Assembly: GCA_003116975.1 (NCBI GenBank)
Contig: BGKB01000267.1
Location: 1-47,056 of the forward strand
Source: Aurantiochytrium sp. KH105
Taxonomy: Eukaryota > Sar > Bigyra > Thraustochytrida > Thraustochytriidae
Direction: 5' to 3'
Length of the DNA stretch: 47,056 nucleotides
Made by a program: the position numbers and the translations under genes. Shown piece after piece: positions 46,265 through 47,056 of this stretch; positions within the stretch are counted from its first letter, which is position 1, and every line of letters starts with the position of its first letter. Below the pieces are notes generated by a model. The model was not told the DNA's origin. It searched no databases and saw only the letters and a list, made by a program, of their open reading frames with translations.

Positions 46265-46747
46265 CAAGTCTCCCTCGGCGGCTTCCTTGCTCGGCGTTCT
46301 CCTGGACCCCAAGCTCGGCCTCGTCCTCGTCCCCGTCCACCCAGCCCGCGTCCGCGTCCACTCCGCCGAGGTCTTCGCGCTCGCGCACGTATGCGTACGT
46401 ACGCGTGAACGAAGGAGAGGTTCGCGCTTTCTCCAGGCCGTGCTGCAGTTTCCCCTGCTCCGCGGCGCCCCTCCTTTCTGCGCCCCCGCTCTCCGCTCCG
46501 CCCCGCCCCGCTCCCGCGCGCCTCGGCCCTCGTCGGCGCGCGCTCCTCGTCTGCAGCTCGTCGCTCTCGCGCCCGCTCTCCAACTCGGTCTCCTCCTCCT
46601 CCAAGTCCTCCTTCGAGCGAGGCCCGCCTTCCTCCCACCTTAACCCCCCGCTCTGCTTACCCCCCTCCGCGCCTCCTCCGTGCGCGCGCCCCCTCCGCTC
46701 CCCCCCGCGGGGAATTGCGGACTTCGCGCGCCTCCCACCTTAACCCC

Positions 46748-46820
46748 CGCGCAACCCCTATCCGCGCAACCCTCTTCCACCTCGCTGCGCAACCCCTTTT
46801 CCTCGCTGCGCAACCCTTTT
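46748..46820. repeat. CGCAACCC-type imperfect tandem repeat
   Basis: CGCAACCC recurs four times within 75 bp, separated by short C/T-rich segments. It lies about 500 bp upstream of PEX19. Confidence 0.6.
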
Positions 46821-46894
46821 CCCAGCCGAATCTCCTCCCGGCCGGCCCGGGCCAGCTGCCGCGCTCGCTGTTCCCTCGCTCCCGGTCGCCGCCT

Positions 46895-46930
46895 CGCCGC
46901 GCCGCGCCGCGCCGCGCCGCGCCGCGCCTC
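46895..46930. repeat. (CGCCG)n pentamer array
   Basis: Six to seven CGCCG units near the window end, with a 5-bp period as in the other arrays. Confidence 0.75.
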
Positions 46931-47056
46931 GCGCGGCCGCCGGCCAGCTCCGGCGTGCCCGCCCGCCTCGCCCGCGCGCCCGGCCGCGCGCCCGCCCTGC
47001 TGCCGGGGCGGCCGCGCGAGGCGCAGCGCCGCGGCTTCCCGGAAAGACGAGGCGGG

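Larger units (their letters stand above)
46241..47056. other. GC-rich spacer upstream of PEX19 to the window end
   Basis: Low-complexity C-rich DNA with no credible frame. Contains the short pentamer element at 46244-46264, CGCAACCC repeats near 46748-46820 and CGCCG pentamers at 46895-46930. Confidence 0.5.

Overview
The window looks like nuclear DNA of a GC-rich, gene-compact protist. My best guess is a stramenopile of the thraustochytrid (labyrinthulomycete) type. The grounds are long intronless reading frames, a single-AP2-domain transcription factor, Pro-Thr linkers of the kind common in stramenopile secreted proteins, a Dam1/DASH kinetochore subunit, and large low-complexity GC-rich spacers. 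No tRNA, rRNA, CRISPR array or autonomous transposon was recognised. The organism call is inference.

Layout. 1-2.3 kb: a mitochondrial-type peptide chain release factor 1 (+). 2.6-4.0 kb: an AP2-domain transcription factor (-), convergent with it. 4.0-14.4 kb: about 10.5 kb without a credible gene, full of short tandem repeats, mostly 5-bp units. 14.5-16.7 kb: an NCA2-like mitochondrial protein (-). 17.7-18.3 kb: a stand-alone type I 3-dehydroquinate dehydratase (+). 18.8 kb: a strong inverted repeat. 19.1-20.5 kb: an unrecognised nuclear-looking protein (-) with about 3 kb of GC-rich spacer upstream. 23.6-27.2 kb: an alpha/beta hydrolase (+), a 70-aa Dad4-like kinetochore protein (-) and a secreted class 3 lipase (+). 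27.7-32.3 kb: two large unrecognised proteins, convergent. 32.7-34.6 kb: a four-helix membrane protein and a WD40 protein with a prenylation box. 35.2-36.7 kb: an N-acylated TKL-like kinase cut by a single N that hides missing sequence. 37.6-43.1 kb: two tandem paralogous secreted proteins. 43.9-46.2 kb: an HDDC2-type HD-domain nucleotidase and the peroxisome biogenesis factor PEX19.

The genes are mostly unrelated housekeeping functions (mitochondrial translation termination, shikimate pathway, peroxisome import, kinetochore, lipid hydrolysis), so this is not one operon-like system. The best candidate for something undescribed is the tandem pair at 37.6-43.1 kb. Both proteins are secreted and built from repeated ~100-residue domains with exactly four cysteines in register, then a Pro-Thr linker and a von Willebrand A-like domain with a degenerate metal site. 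A second signal is regulatory: arrays of NNAGC pentamers, always in that orientation on the coding strand, lie just 5' of at least seven start codons. In four of them the array ends about 87-91 bp before the ATG.

Start codons were chosen from leader features and family length. Residue numbers refer to those starts. All similarity statements are by eye and memory, with no database search.
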